This document shows, piece after piece, positions 42,638 to 51,026 of a DNA stretch of 64,000 bases. Position numbers and translations under genes: made by a program. Numbering within the stretch: the first letter of the stretch is position 1; each line of letters begins with the position of its first letter. Source of the stretch: Spirochaetia bacterium UBA5763 (GTDB lineage: Bacteria; Spirochaetota; UBA4802; UBA5550); the NCBI GenBank assembly GCA_002418835.1, contig DIEX01000032.1:182427-246426 (forward strand), given 5' to 3'. Below the pieces are notes generated by a model. It was not told where the DNA came from and made no database searches. It saw only the letters and a program-made list of their open reading frames with translations.

Positions 42638-44158
42638 CTAAAAATTAAATGTATACCACTCGTCGCAGGTTCTGCAGTCAGGTTTTGACGGAAATTTATC
42701 TGAATAATTCTGAGTAAAAGCCTCTTTCTGATTATTCAGAATTTCTTTAAGAGGATTGCTGTTAATATTCCCGTAAGCTCTCTCCCCGTCGATGTCCTGC
42801 TTACAGTATGCAGCAGTTCCGTCTGACAGAATATATAGATCACGCTGAAGGTGCCAGCATGGTATTCTTTTCAGCGGGGAGAGGTCGGAATACCTCCTGT
42901 CCTTAATCCTCCCTGAGTAGGTATTCTGTTTCTGGAGAATAATGGGAACCTTGTACCCCTCCCAGAAATCGTAGAATTTATCAAGGTATGATCTCTGCTC
43001 GTCACCTGCGCTGAATTCATCAGTTTCATTGATCTTCATTATCTGAATATAAACTCTCTCTCCGCTTCCGTTCAGTTCATTGAGAGATATTATATTATTG
43101 AATATTTTGTCAAAGGAATCTGATCCGTGAAGTCTCAGGTAGGATGCCTGATCCATCCCGTTGTTGTTGATAATTATTTTTATTTTTGCACGTTCTGGTG
43201 CGGAGAGATATGATTTAAAATTGGCATCAGCCTTAATTCCATTTGTTTCAATAATAAGCTGCTCGGCAAGTGGTTCGCCGCAGACTAAATCCATGAGCGC
43301 GTAAAAGTCAGGGTGATCTGCGGGTTCACCTGATCCGCCGAAACAGACAGTATAAGGGAGAGCAAAGTCTCTCATCTCCTCAATGATCTTTTTCATTGTT
43401 TCAATACTCATCCTGCTGTGAGCCTGCGCGAGAGTCTTTCTGTAGCAGAAAATACAGTCCAGTGAACATTCACCTGTAATTTCAATTTCAAGATATGAAG
43501 GAGCAGTAAAAACTACTGAAGGATTATTTCTGATAATGTCCCTGATTTCGCTGTAATGCGGGATCCCCCCTTTTGCTTCAGCAAGATTCTCCATAATTCT
43601 TTTATCTCTCGGATTTGAGAGACGGAATGATATTCTTTTATCCCTGATGTCGGGCTCACGGTAGTAGAGTTCAACGTCAAACTGGTTTATGTTGGACTTG
43701 ATAACTTTACTCAGAGGGAGGCTCTTCTCTTTTATCTCAGGGAGCTGATCCATCAGTTCACCTGAAACTATTTCACAGGTGAAACCTTCCGGAAGATTTT
43801 CAGAATATGTAAATTCAGCAAGGTATTTAGTATGAAGTTCAGACATCTCTTTCAGCACATCAGTATCGAAGAATGGGGAGTCCCCTTTAATTACCGCGAT
43901 ATGAGGTGATGACGTTTTGGTGAAAATTTCTTTCCAGTAGTTGACGTCATCTGTGGATTCACGGATTATTAAATTCACTTCAGATTTAAGTATTCCGTCA
44001 TAAGATGATGGAACAGAGTAGTAAATTGAAGTTTCAGGTAAGGCGGATTTAACTTTCGAAAAAATCAGGAGAGGTGTAAATTCTCCCCTGAACTCAAGCA
44101 TCGAGTCTGACAGGTTTTCATCAATATAAATTATAATATCTACTCTGGTATCATCCAT
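42638..44158 (-). CDS. Radical SAM/SPASM protein with N-terminal SpsF-like domain (spiro-SPASM type)
   Basis: The 506-residue protein has a radical SAM core with the iron-sulfur motif C231-x3-C235-x2-C238 and FGGSGEPADHPDF. A C-terminal SPASM-type region follows, with C434, C452, C495 and C498 for auxiliary clusters. Residues 1-190 are not random: GDSPFFD, NLPEGFTCEIV and ISFRLSNPRDKRIMENL line up in order with GDNPLTD, GIPLGTGVEVI and LRLTVDTSEDFELMNFI of the SpsF protein next door. The nucleotide-loop lysine motif is lost. I recall spirochaete proteins called spiro-SPASM; their substrate is unknown. It overlaps the isomerase gene by one base. Confidence 0.85.
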   Translation of the reverse strand: MDDTRVDIIIYIDENLSDSMLEFRGEFTPLLIFSKVKSALPETSIYYSVPSSYDGILKSEVNLIIRESTDDVNYWKEIFTKTSSPHIAVIKGDSPFFDTDVLKEMSELHTKYLAEFTYSENLPEGFTCEIVSGELMDQLPEIKEKSLPLSKVIKSNINQFDVELYYREPDIRDKRISFRLSNPRDKRIMENLAEAKGGIPHYSEIRDIIRNNPSVVFTAPSYLEIEITGECSLDCIFCYRKTLAQAHSRMSIETMKKIIEEMRDFALPYTVCFGGSGEPADHPDFYALMDLVCGEPLAEQLIIETNGIKADANFKSYLSAPERAKIKIIINNNGMDQASYLRLHGSDSFDKIFNNIISLNELNGSGERVYIQIMKINETDEFSAGDEQRSYLDKFYDFWEGYKVPIILQKQNTYSGRIKDRRYSDLSPLKRIPCWHLQRDLYILSDGTAAYCKQDIDGERAYGNINSNPLKEILNNQKEAFTQNYSDKFPSKPDCRTCDEWYTFNF

Positions 44159-45240
44159 TATTTAACCTTTACATAATCTTCCATGAATATCTTTATGGCT
44201 GATTCTTTTTTCCGCTGCTGAACCCATTTGTCGAACTGGGCTTCCATGTTTTCATTGTAAAGCTTATATGTAATCATCCGTTCGACCCTGTCAAAAGTTA
44301 CAGCCCTTTTATCAATATATTTCGCGATATGATATCCGAATCCCGATTTAAAGACCTGTGAAATCTGTCCTTGTTTGGACATCCGGAAAACATTACCAGC
44401 AAAATAGGGGTCAAGCTGTGCAAGTATCTGCCACCCGAGGTCCCCGCCGTTTGATGCTGAACCGGGGTCCTGTGAATACTGGGATGCCAGTGCTTCAAAT
44501 GATTCACCCGCCATTATTCTTTTTCGGATCCCTTCAATTTTCTCGTTAGCTTTCTTTTCAGCAGAAAGGGAGTGTCCGTCAGGAATTACCAGTATATGTT
44601 TTACATGGACTTCATATCCAAGTTTTGATTTGTTGGCATTATACCATTTACGGGCTTCTTCTGCAGATGGCGGAGTGGCTCCAACAGCAACTGACATTAT
44701 CTGTTCTTTCGCGATCTTCACTCTCAGATCGTCAAAGAAGGTGAAAAAGTCGGTTCGTTCCTTTCTTTCAATATGATCAATGAACTTCATTAGATCAGGG
44801 TCTATTTTAACTTTCGGTTCAAACCTGTTTTCAAGATATTTCTCGAGGTTCAGGGAAACCCGTTCAACAGTTGCGGAGATCTCTTTTTTGCTCCCCTTTG
44901 AACTGAAGAAATTTGTCATAAAGCCGTCAAGCTGATTTATAACACGTTTATTGCTTATCTCAATAGATTCTTTCTGCGCGGTTTCAAAAACAATTTCATT
45001 TTCGATGAGTCTGTCCAGAATGCGGCTTTTCTCCGCAGCAGTTTTTCCTGAGGGAATATTTTTTGCGGTTTTAAGTCTTTCAAATCTGATCCCTACTTCA
45101 CTCTCCATTATGGGTCTGTTATTAACAACAGCATAGACACTGTCATAACCGGACCATGCAAAGAGAGTTCCCGCAGATATTAACACAGCGGAGAAGATTA
45201 AGCCGCTGATGAGTATAATTTTTTTTCTTCTGATAATCAT
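44158..45240 (-). CDS. Periplasmic peptidyl-prolyl isomerase (PpiC/SurA-like)
   Basis: The 360-residue protein has an N-terminal signal anchor (IILISGLIFSAVLISAGTLFAW) and a SurA_N-like helical region (about 35-200). One parvulin domain lies at about 212-310: VKHILVIPD, FEALASQYSQDPGSASNGGDLGW, FKSGFGYHIAKYID. It assists folding of exported and outer-membrane proteins. It lies between cimA (26 nt) and the radical SAM gene (1-nt overlap), so it is cotranscribed with the sugar-modification genes. Confidence 0.9.
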   Translation of the reverse strand: MIIRRKKIILISGLIFSAVLISAGTLFAWSGYDSVYAVVNNRPIMESEVGIRFERLKTAKNIPSGKTAAEKSRILDRLIENEIVFETAQKESIEISNKRVINQLDGFMTNFFSSKGSKKEISATVERVSLNLEKYLENRFEPKVKIDPDLMKFIDHIERKERTDFFTFFDDLRVKIAKEQIMSVAVGATPPSAEEARKWYNANKSKLGYEVHVKHILVIPDGHSLSAEKKANEKIEGIRKRIMAGESFEALASQYSQDPGSASNGGDLGWQILAQLDPYFAGNVFRMSKQGQISQVFKSGFGYHIAKYIDKRAVTFDRVERMITYKLYNENMEAQFDKWVQQRKKESAIKIFMEDYVKVK

Positions 45241-45266
45241 CTTATATTAAATTCCTTTCTGGATAA

Positions 45267-46850
45267 TTAGCTGTTTATGTTTTTATGCTTTTTAAAGAGC
45301 ATGTATTCAATACCGTCTACCAGAGCCATCCATGAAGCTTCAATTATGTTGGGAGAAACCCCAACTGTGCCCCAGTGATCTGCGCCGTCAGTCTGATCAA
45401 TAAGTACTCGAACGCTTGAAGCAGTACCACTGTTGTCTTCAAGTACCCTTACCTTGTAATCCGCGAGGTGCATCTTTGAAATTTCAGGATAAAATTTTGT
45501 AAGAGCTTTTCTCAGCGCGTTATCCATGGCTTCTACAGGGCCGTTGCCGTTTGCCGCCGTGTGCTCCAGCGTACCCCCCACCTCAACCTTTATTGTTGCT
45601 TCACTTTCAAGTTTACCGTTACTGTCCATCTCTGTAATCAGCCTGAAACCCAGGAAATTAAAAAAGGGCCTGTACTCGCCGGTGGCTTCCCGTATAAGCA
45701 GCTCGAAAGAACCTTCTGCAGCTTCAAACTGAAAGCCCTGGTCTTCAAGCTTTTTTATTTTATCGAGCAGCGATTTCGTGATGCTGAGCTCTCCGCCAAT
45801 ATTGATCCCCAGTTCCCTGGCCTTGAACTCAATGTTGCTCTTTCCGGAAAGTTCGGATATCATAACTTTCCGTCTGTTCCCCACAAGAGAGGGGTCAACA
45901 TGTTCATAAGTACGTGTGTCTTTCTGAAGAGCTGAAACGTGAATTCCACCTTTGTGGGCAAAGGCATTATCTCCAACGTAGGGGCGGTTCTCAACGTGAT
46001 GGAGATTTGCTATTTCACTTACCAGCCTGCTTACCTCTGTGAGGTGCTGTAGTGCGTCACCTGACGCGCATTTATATCCTAATTTAAGCACAGCATTGGG
46101 TATGAGGGTCATGATGTCGCAGTTGCCGCATCTCTCCCCGTAGCCGTTAACTGTACCCTGTATTGATACTGCCCCTGCGTCGAGAGCATACATGGAGTTT
46201 GCCACAGCAACGCCTGTATCATTGTGGAAGTGTCCTCCAACAGGTGTCTTTATTGTTGATGTTACTGCGGATGTTATACTGTAAGCTTCTGATGGGAGAG
46301 TCCCTCCGTTTGTGTCGCAGAGTACTATCATGTCAGCACCGGCTTCGCATGCTTTTTCTATACATCTGAATGAGTAATCCCGGTTGGCTTTATTCCCGTC
46401 GAAAAAATGTTCGGCGTCAAGTAAAACCTCAAATCCCAGGTCTTTAAGATATGCAACAGAGTCATAGATCAGTTCAAGATTTTCATCAAGTTCCATGCCC
46501 AGGGCTTTGGTGACCTGGAAATCCCATGTCTTTGCCACAAGTGTAATGACATCGGCCTTTGAAGCAACAAGGGACTGCAGCATGGGATCATCTTTGCATT
46601 TGAAACCTTTTCTCCTTGTGGACCCGAAGGCCGCAATTTTTGCGTGTTTTATTTCGCTCTTTCTGATTTCAGCAAAGAACGAATCATCTTTGGGATTAGA
46701 CCCGGGCCAGCCCCCTTCGATGTAATCAACTCTAAGCCAGTCCAGTATTTTCGCGATATTAAGCTTGTCCTGTATTGATAGTGAAATCCCCACTGTCTGT
46801 GAGCCATCGCGGAGTGTTGTGTCGTAAATAGTTATGGTTTTACCTGGCAT
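45267..46850 (-). CDS. cimA: (R)-citramalate synthase
   Basis: CimA condenses pyruvate and acetyl-CoA to citramalate, the threonine-independent route to isoleucine. The 527-residue length and the TIYDTTLRDGSQTVGISLS opening fit the CimA branch rather than LeuA. GGHFHNDTG supplies metal ligands, and GYGERCGNCD is the family loop. The C-terminal LeuA-type dimer domain starts near 400 (AAEGSFELLIREATGEY). It coexists with the threonine dehydratase at 24436. It is the first gene of the seven-gene operon. The gap upstream is 381 nt. Confidence 0.92.
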   Translation of the reverse strand: MPGKTITIYDTTLRDGSQTVGISLSIQDKLNIAKILDWLRVDYIEGGWPGSNPKDDSFFAEIRKSEIKHAKIAAFGSTRRKGFKCKDDPMLQSLVASKADVITLVAKTWDFQVTKALGMELDENLELIYDSVAYLKDLGFEVLLDAEHFFDGNKANRDYSFRCIEKACEAGADMIVLCDTNGGTLPSEAYSITSAVTSTIKTPVGGHFHNDTGVAVANSMYALDAGAVSIQGTVNGYGERCGNCDIMTLIPNAVLKLGYKCASGDALQHLTEVSRLVSEIANLHHVENRPYVGDNAFAHKGGIHVSALQKDTRTYEHVDPSLVGNRRKVMISELSGKSNIEFKARELGINIGGELSITKSLLDKIKKLEDQGFQFEAAEGSFELLIREATGEYRPFFNFLGFRLITEMDSNGKLESEATIKVEVGGTLEHTAANGNGPVEAMDNALRKALTKFYPEISKMHLADYKVRVLEDNSGTASSVRVLIDQTDGADHWGTVGVSPNIIEASWMALVDGIEYMLFKKHKNINS

Positions 46851-47231
46851 TATACGCTCTTAAATTTAGATATTGTTTTCTGTATTGGAAACGCTGTGTT
46901 GAGTGGTTATGCAATTCCTGACAGTAAAGTCCAATCATCGTTGGTTCTAACATCTGAGATTTCAAGTAATTTTTCATGCATTAAAATATTAATACATGGA
47001 GCATCTGTTGCAAATCCTGATAAAATGTTGCAGAAAAGAGAGAAAATTAAACTCTTTTTACATGAAATAATCATCGCGCCGGAAATATTAATTGACTAAA
47101 GATTTTAAAGCAATAACCTTTTTATCTTATTTTAAGACTTCAGATCAATACTCGTATCTTTTTTAGAATCATTCCTGATCTTTGCACGGGATAGATATTC
47201 AAAATAAGTTTACTTTTTGTAAAAGGTTAAT
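46851..47231. other. 381-nt intergenic region between divergent cimA and lipoprotein gene
   Basis: AT-rich spacer that must hold both divergent promoters. I see no strong hairpin, no convincing TTGACA/TATAAT pair and no credible gene; one 67-codon frame here lacks a ribosome-binding site and reads like random sequence. Confidence 0.5.
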
Positions 47232-48254
47232 ATGAAATTTTCAGAACTGACAATAATCTGCATTCTCCCTTTATTTCTTATTTCCTGCTCCATTACTTCT
47301 GAAGGTAAGTACAGGAACCTTCTGAAAAAATACGCGGAAGGGGAAGTGAGTGATACTTCAGTTATCACTGAAACAATCCTTGAATCATTTTCAGTATTAA
47401 CAGCAGGGTCAGATAATCTTTATTTTAATAAGAGCACTGTAATAACTGGAAGCGGCAGTGATATCTCTCTTATATATCCTGAGCAGGTTAAACTTAATGC
47501 TGATAAAATTATAAGTGATAATATTATGTATGCTGACACAGGGAAAAACCGAATCGTTCTTGGGAACAGTAAAGGTTTCTGTGTATTTGATTCAGATGGA
47601 GATCCTTTGAACATATACCTGGCTGACCAAAAAGAGACAATTGATGCCTCTGCCATCCGTGGAGATAATGCGGTATTTCTCTCTGGGGGGAGGATGCAGG
47701 AACTCTCGGGTGATGAAAAAAAAGTGAGCAAAATTGATTCAGGGGTATATAATCCACCATATAAAAAACTTTTCCGTTCAGCAATGATTTCAACTGATAA
47801 ATATTATGGCCTTATAACAGGTATAGCGGGTTCATATTATATAAGTATTTTTGATTCGGTTTCCGGTTCGTCTCTTGTAAAAAATATTGCTTCCTCCTCT
47901 TTTGAGTTTAGCATCAGGGGGGACGATGTTTTTTATGTAAGAGGAGGCACAGGGATATGGTCTGTTATAAGGTATGAAATACCGGGAAAAAAAAGGAACG
48001 AAGTTAAAAAGCTCGGGAAAATCAGTGATGTTTATGTCGGGGAGAGCGGGTTTATTTATATAAGTGATAAAAGAACATATATTGAAACCTTTGAAGGGGA
48101 GAAATGGGAAGCTACTGCCGAACTTGATGTAAGAGGGATATGCAGGGACAGCGCTCTTGTTCTTTATAAAGGTAAAATGCACATTATCGAATTCAATGTG
48201 CTTTATGAGAGGCTTAAAGAGTTCAGCCAGGCCAAATCATTAAAAAGCAGTTAG
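47232..48254 (+). CDS. Lipoprotein of unknown function, possibly propeller-like
   Basis: The 340-residue protein has a lipoprotein signal ending LISC with Cys19. The mature chain is beta-rich with regularly spaced blade-like strands, for example DKIISDNIMYADTGKNRIVLGNSKGFCVFDSDGDPL, DDVFYVRGGTGIWSVIRYE and GESGFIYISDKRTYIETFE. That suggests a beta-propeller. It ends with a charged helix. No family is recognised. The last 4 nt overlap the convergent small membrane protein gene. Confidence 0.78.
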   Translation: MKFSELTIICILPLFLISCSITSEGKYRNLLKKYAEGEVSDTSVITETILESFSVLTAGSDNLYFNKSTVITGSGSDISLIYPEQVKLNADKIISDNIMYADTGKNRIVLGNSKGFCVFDSDGDPLNIYLADQKETIDASAIRGDNAVFLSGGRMQELSGDEKKVSKIDSGVYNPPYKKLFRSAMISTDKYYGLITGIAGSYYISIFDSVSGSSLVKNIASSSFEFSIRGDDVFYVRGGTGIWSVIRYEIPGKKRNEVKKLGKISDVYVGESGFIYISDKRTYIETFEGEKWEATAELDVRGICRDSALVLYKGKMHIIEFNVLYERLKEFSQAKSLKSS

Positions 48255-48433
48255 CGGTTTTTAGCTTTATTCCACGGGTTGTATGGAGCGTATGTGTCCC
48301 GGATGTCCGCTCCGTTCATATATGGATGGGATTTATCCGACACTCTTATGAAGAAAAGAAGTGAAATCAGTACAATCATTGATAGTATCGCAATAACCAG
48401 CATATTTAGTATTTTATTCATGTCAGAATACAT
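48251..48433 (-). CDS. Small single-pass membrane protein (60 residues)
   Basis: A perfect GGAGG lies 6 nt before the ATG, which supports a real gene despite its size. The protein has one hydrophobic helix (about 9-30, ILNMLVIAILSMIVLISLLFF) and a short polar tail with Tyr and Pro (YMNGADIRDTYAPYNPWNK). It is convergent with the preceding lipoprotein gene. Function unknown; the orientation would put the tail outside if the N terminus is cytoplasmic. Confidence 0.6.
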   Translation of the reverse strand: MYSDMNKILNMLVIAILSMIVLISLLFFIRVSDKSHPYMNGADIRDTYAPYNPWNKAKNR

Positions 48434-48709
48434 TATATCCTCCGGGGAGATCTTCTGAAGTATTTTTTCACCAACGCCCGAAAATACTCATAACGGATGA
48501 AAGGAAATTCAGAGTTTATCAGTTAAACGTTCTTCCGTAAATGATAAAAAAAGCTTGCACTGCACAATTATAATATAATTTTAATATAGTATATAAGTAC
48601 TGTCAAAAATCAACATTTTCATTGTTTATAAAGAGTAAAAATCTGAAATTTATAGTGGAACAGTTAGTAAATGTCAGGTTTATATGAATAAATCTTCAGG
48701 TTAAGTAAA

Positions 48710-49573
48710 ATGAGAAAAATATTGCGTAATGACCTCTGCTGGTGCGGCAGTGGGAAGAAATATAAAAAGTGCCACATGGAATCTGACGCGCTGGAGGGTG
48801 TACAGAGGCAGGCGAAAAAACCTCCCAAGGGGATAATCATAAAAACAAAAGAACAGATTGATGGGATAAGAAAATCCAGCAGGCTCACAAGTGAAATCCT
48901 TACAATGGTTGCGGGTAAAATAAAAGAGGGAATAACAACTAACGAAATAAATGAATGGGTTCACGATTACACAGTGAGTCACGGTGCAATACCTGCACCT
49001 CTCGGTTATAACGGGTTCCCTAAAAGTGTCTGTACGTCAATAAACAATGTTATCTGTCACGGGATACCTGATGAGACTGTTCTGAAAAACGGCGATATAA
49101 TCAATGTGGATGTCACCTGTATCCTTGATGGCTATTATGGTGACGCCAGCAGAATGTTCATTATTGGTGAAGGAACTGAGCGGGCAAAAAAGCTTGTGCG
49201 TGTGGCGAAGGAGTGCATGGACCTCGGTATCCAGGAGGTCAGGCCCTATAACGATTTCGGCAGGATCGGACAGGTGATCCAGAAGCATGCTGCGGATAAC
49301 GGCTTTTCTGTTGTAAGGGATTACGGCGGCCACGGCATCGGGATAAAGTTTCACGAGGAACCACATGTGCATCATTACGATTCAGGACTCCGCAGTATAC
49401 AGATGTTTCCCGGCATGGTATTTACAATTGAACCTATGATTAATGAAGGAAAATACCAGACAGGGCTTCTGAGCGACGGGTGGACAGCTGTCACTGTGGA
49501 CGGGCTTCTTTCAGCCCAGTGGGAGCATACTATATGTGTAACAGAAACCGGGGTGGAGATTCTTACAGAGTAA
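48710..49573 (+). CDS. map: Methionine aminopeptidase type I with SEC-C zinc motif
   Basis: MAP removes the initiator Met from new proteins. The 287-residue protein begins with a SEC-C motif, CWCGSGKKYKKCH (C10, C12, C21, H22), a zinc-binding unit known from SecA and some MAPs that helps ribosome or chaperone binding. The catalytic core has the five metal ligands in VDVTCIL, GYYGDAS, YGGHGIGIKFHEEP, TIEPM and QWEHT. It is followed by the rhomboid-dut-rnj genes on the same strand, 59 nt away. Confidence 0.95.
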   Translation: MRKILRNDLCWCGSGKKYKKCHMESDALEGVQRQAKKPPKGIIIKTKEQIDGIRKSSRLTSEILTMVAGKIKEGITTNEINEWVHDYTVSHGAIPAPLGYNGFPKSVCTSINNVICHGIPDETVLKNGDIINVDVTCILDGYYGDASRMFIIGEGTERAKKLVRVAKECMDLGIQEVRPYNDFGRIGQVIQKHAADNGFSVVRDYGGHGIGIKFHEEPHVHHYDSGLRSIQMFPGMVFTIEPMINEGKYQTGLLSDGWTAVTVDGLLSAQWEHTICVTETGVEILTE

Positions 49574-49632
49574 AAAATCCATACACCCTAAAAGCGGGCA
49601 GAGCAAAAAAGAAAATGAAATGGAAATAAATA

Positions 49633-50595
49633 ATGAGAAGAAATGGTTTTCCCGGTTCTGAGAACTGGGTGATGAAACTGATATTGATAAATGTAACGGT
49701 GTATCTTCTTCAGGGAGTTTTCGTTAAAGGGGTTCCTGTGGAGATACCTTTCGGGAACAGGTTGTTTCAGCACAACATTCCTGAACTGACTTATTATTTC
49801 GGATTAACTCCTGTGCTTGTTATCGGTAAGTTCTATATATGGCAGGTTTTTTCCTACATGTTTCTTCACGGAGGGTTTTTTCATATATTTCTGAACATGT
49901 ATGCGCTCATGCTTTTCGGCATGCCTGTGGAGCAGTTGTGGGGTAGCAGAAAGTTTCTTATGTATTATTTTTTTACAGGTGTCGGAGCCGGTGTAACTAT
50001 ATTAATCATCAACTGGTTTATGGGGGGAATCTCTCCCTATATACCGACCATAGGCGCGTCAGGGGCGGTTTTCGGGCTGCTCCTTGCTTTCGGGCTCCTC
50101 TTCCCTGATGTTGAACTTCTGATTTTTTTCTTTATTCCTATGAAGGCGAAGTACCTTGTTGTGATGTACGGAGGGCTTGAAATTATGGCCCTTATATCAT
50201 CCGGAGGAGAGAGCAATGTTTCTCATGTTGGACATCTTGGCGGGCTTTTATTCGGCGGTATATTTTTTCTTGTTATGCGCCGCAGGGGAATTGAGTTCAA
50301 GGCAAAAAAGATCCGTGCAAAAATTAATAAAGAGATGAAGTCCAGGGATACGGTTATTCCCCCGGGGAAGAGCGAAGAGACTGCGCGGCTCCTTAATATC
50401 CTGCGCAAGATAAAAGAAGGAGGGTCTGAAGCTCTTACAGATGATGAATACCAGCATATAAAACTGAAAGAGATCATGACAGATGGACGCACAGATATCT
50501 GCGTGGAAGAGGACTTTGATTATACAGATGACTATTGCATGAAGTGTGACGACGTGGAAGCCTGTCTTATGAGGGAGATTAAAAAATACCTATGA
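49633..50595 (+). CDS. Rhomboid intramembrane serine protease
   Basis: The 320-residue protein has six core membrane helices. The catalytic pair is S143 in GASGAVFG and H201 in SHVGHLGG. Upstream, HGGFFHIFLNMYAL (His and N88) is the oxyanion and gate region. A ~110-residue cytoplasmic tail has charged helices and a Cys cluster (YCMKCDDVEAC) that could bind metal. Rhomboids cut transmembrane segments of substrate proteins. The stop overlaps the dut start by 4 nt (ATGA), coupling the two genes. Confidence 0.9.
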   Translation: MRRNGFPGSENWVMKLILINVTVYLLQGVFVKGVPVEIPFGNRLFQHNIPELTYYFGLTPVLVIGKFYIWQVFSYMFLHGGFFHIFLNMYALMLFGMPVEQLWGSRKFLMYYFFTGVGAGVTILIINWFMGGISPYIPTIGASGAVFGLLLAFGLLFPDVELLIFFFIPMKAKYLVVMYGGLEIMALISSGGESNVSHVGHLGGLLFGGIFFLVMRRRGIEFKAKKIRAKINKEMKSRDTVIPPGKSEETARLLNILRKIKEGGSEALTDDEYQHIKLKEIMTDGRTDICVEEDFDYTDDYCMKCDDVEACLMREIKKYL

Positions 50596-51026
50596 TTCCA
50601 GTAAAAATTACCCTGAAAGAAGGGGCAAAACTCCCTGAATACCAGAGCCGCGGTGCTGCCGGGGCAGACCTCTGCGCCCTCCTTAATGAACCGGTTATAC
50701 TTAATCCGGGGAAAACATCACTTATTCCAACGGGTATTTTCGTTGAAATACCTGACGGGTACGAAGCGCAGATAAGGCCCAGGAGCGGGTTAGCTTTGAA
50801 ACACGGTATTACTTTTCTCAATTCACCGGGAACAATTGATTCTGATTACAGGGGTGAGATAGGGATAATAATGACTAATCTTGGAGATAAGGATTTCACT
50901 GTTGAAAGCGGTATGAGAATAGGTCAGATGATCTTTTCAAAAGTATACAGGGGGGAGTTCATTATAAAAGACGGACTAAACGAAACAGAAAGGAATCAGG
51001 GAGGGTTCGGGCATACCGGCGTATGA
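50592..51026 (+). CDS. dut: dUTP diphosphatase
   Basis: Dut hydrolyses dUTP to dUMP, keeping uracil out of DNA and supplying thymidylate synthesis. The 144-residue trimeric form has motif 1 GAAGADLCA, motif 2 RPRSGLALKHG, motif 3 NSPGTIDSDYRGEI with the catalytic Asp, motif 4 and the C-terminal motif 5 GGFGHTG. It overlaps both neighbours by 4 nt (ATGA at each end), so rhomboid, dut and rnj are translationally coupled. Confidence 0.96.
   Translation: MIPVKITLKEGAKLPEYQSRGAAGADLCALLNEPVILNPGKTSLIPTGIFVEIPDGYEAQIRPRSGLALKHGITFLNSPGTIDSDYRGEIGIIMTNLGDKDFTVESGMRIGQMIFSKVYRGEFIIKDGLNETERNQGGFGHTGV

Noticed and set aside
46896..47099. 67-codon plus-strand frame in the cimA upstream gap
   Set aside because: No ribosome-binding site, composition like random AT-rich DNA, and no domain or signal features.
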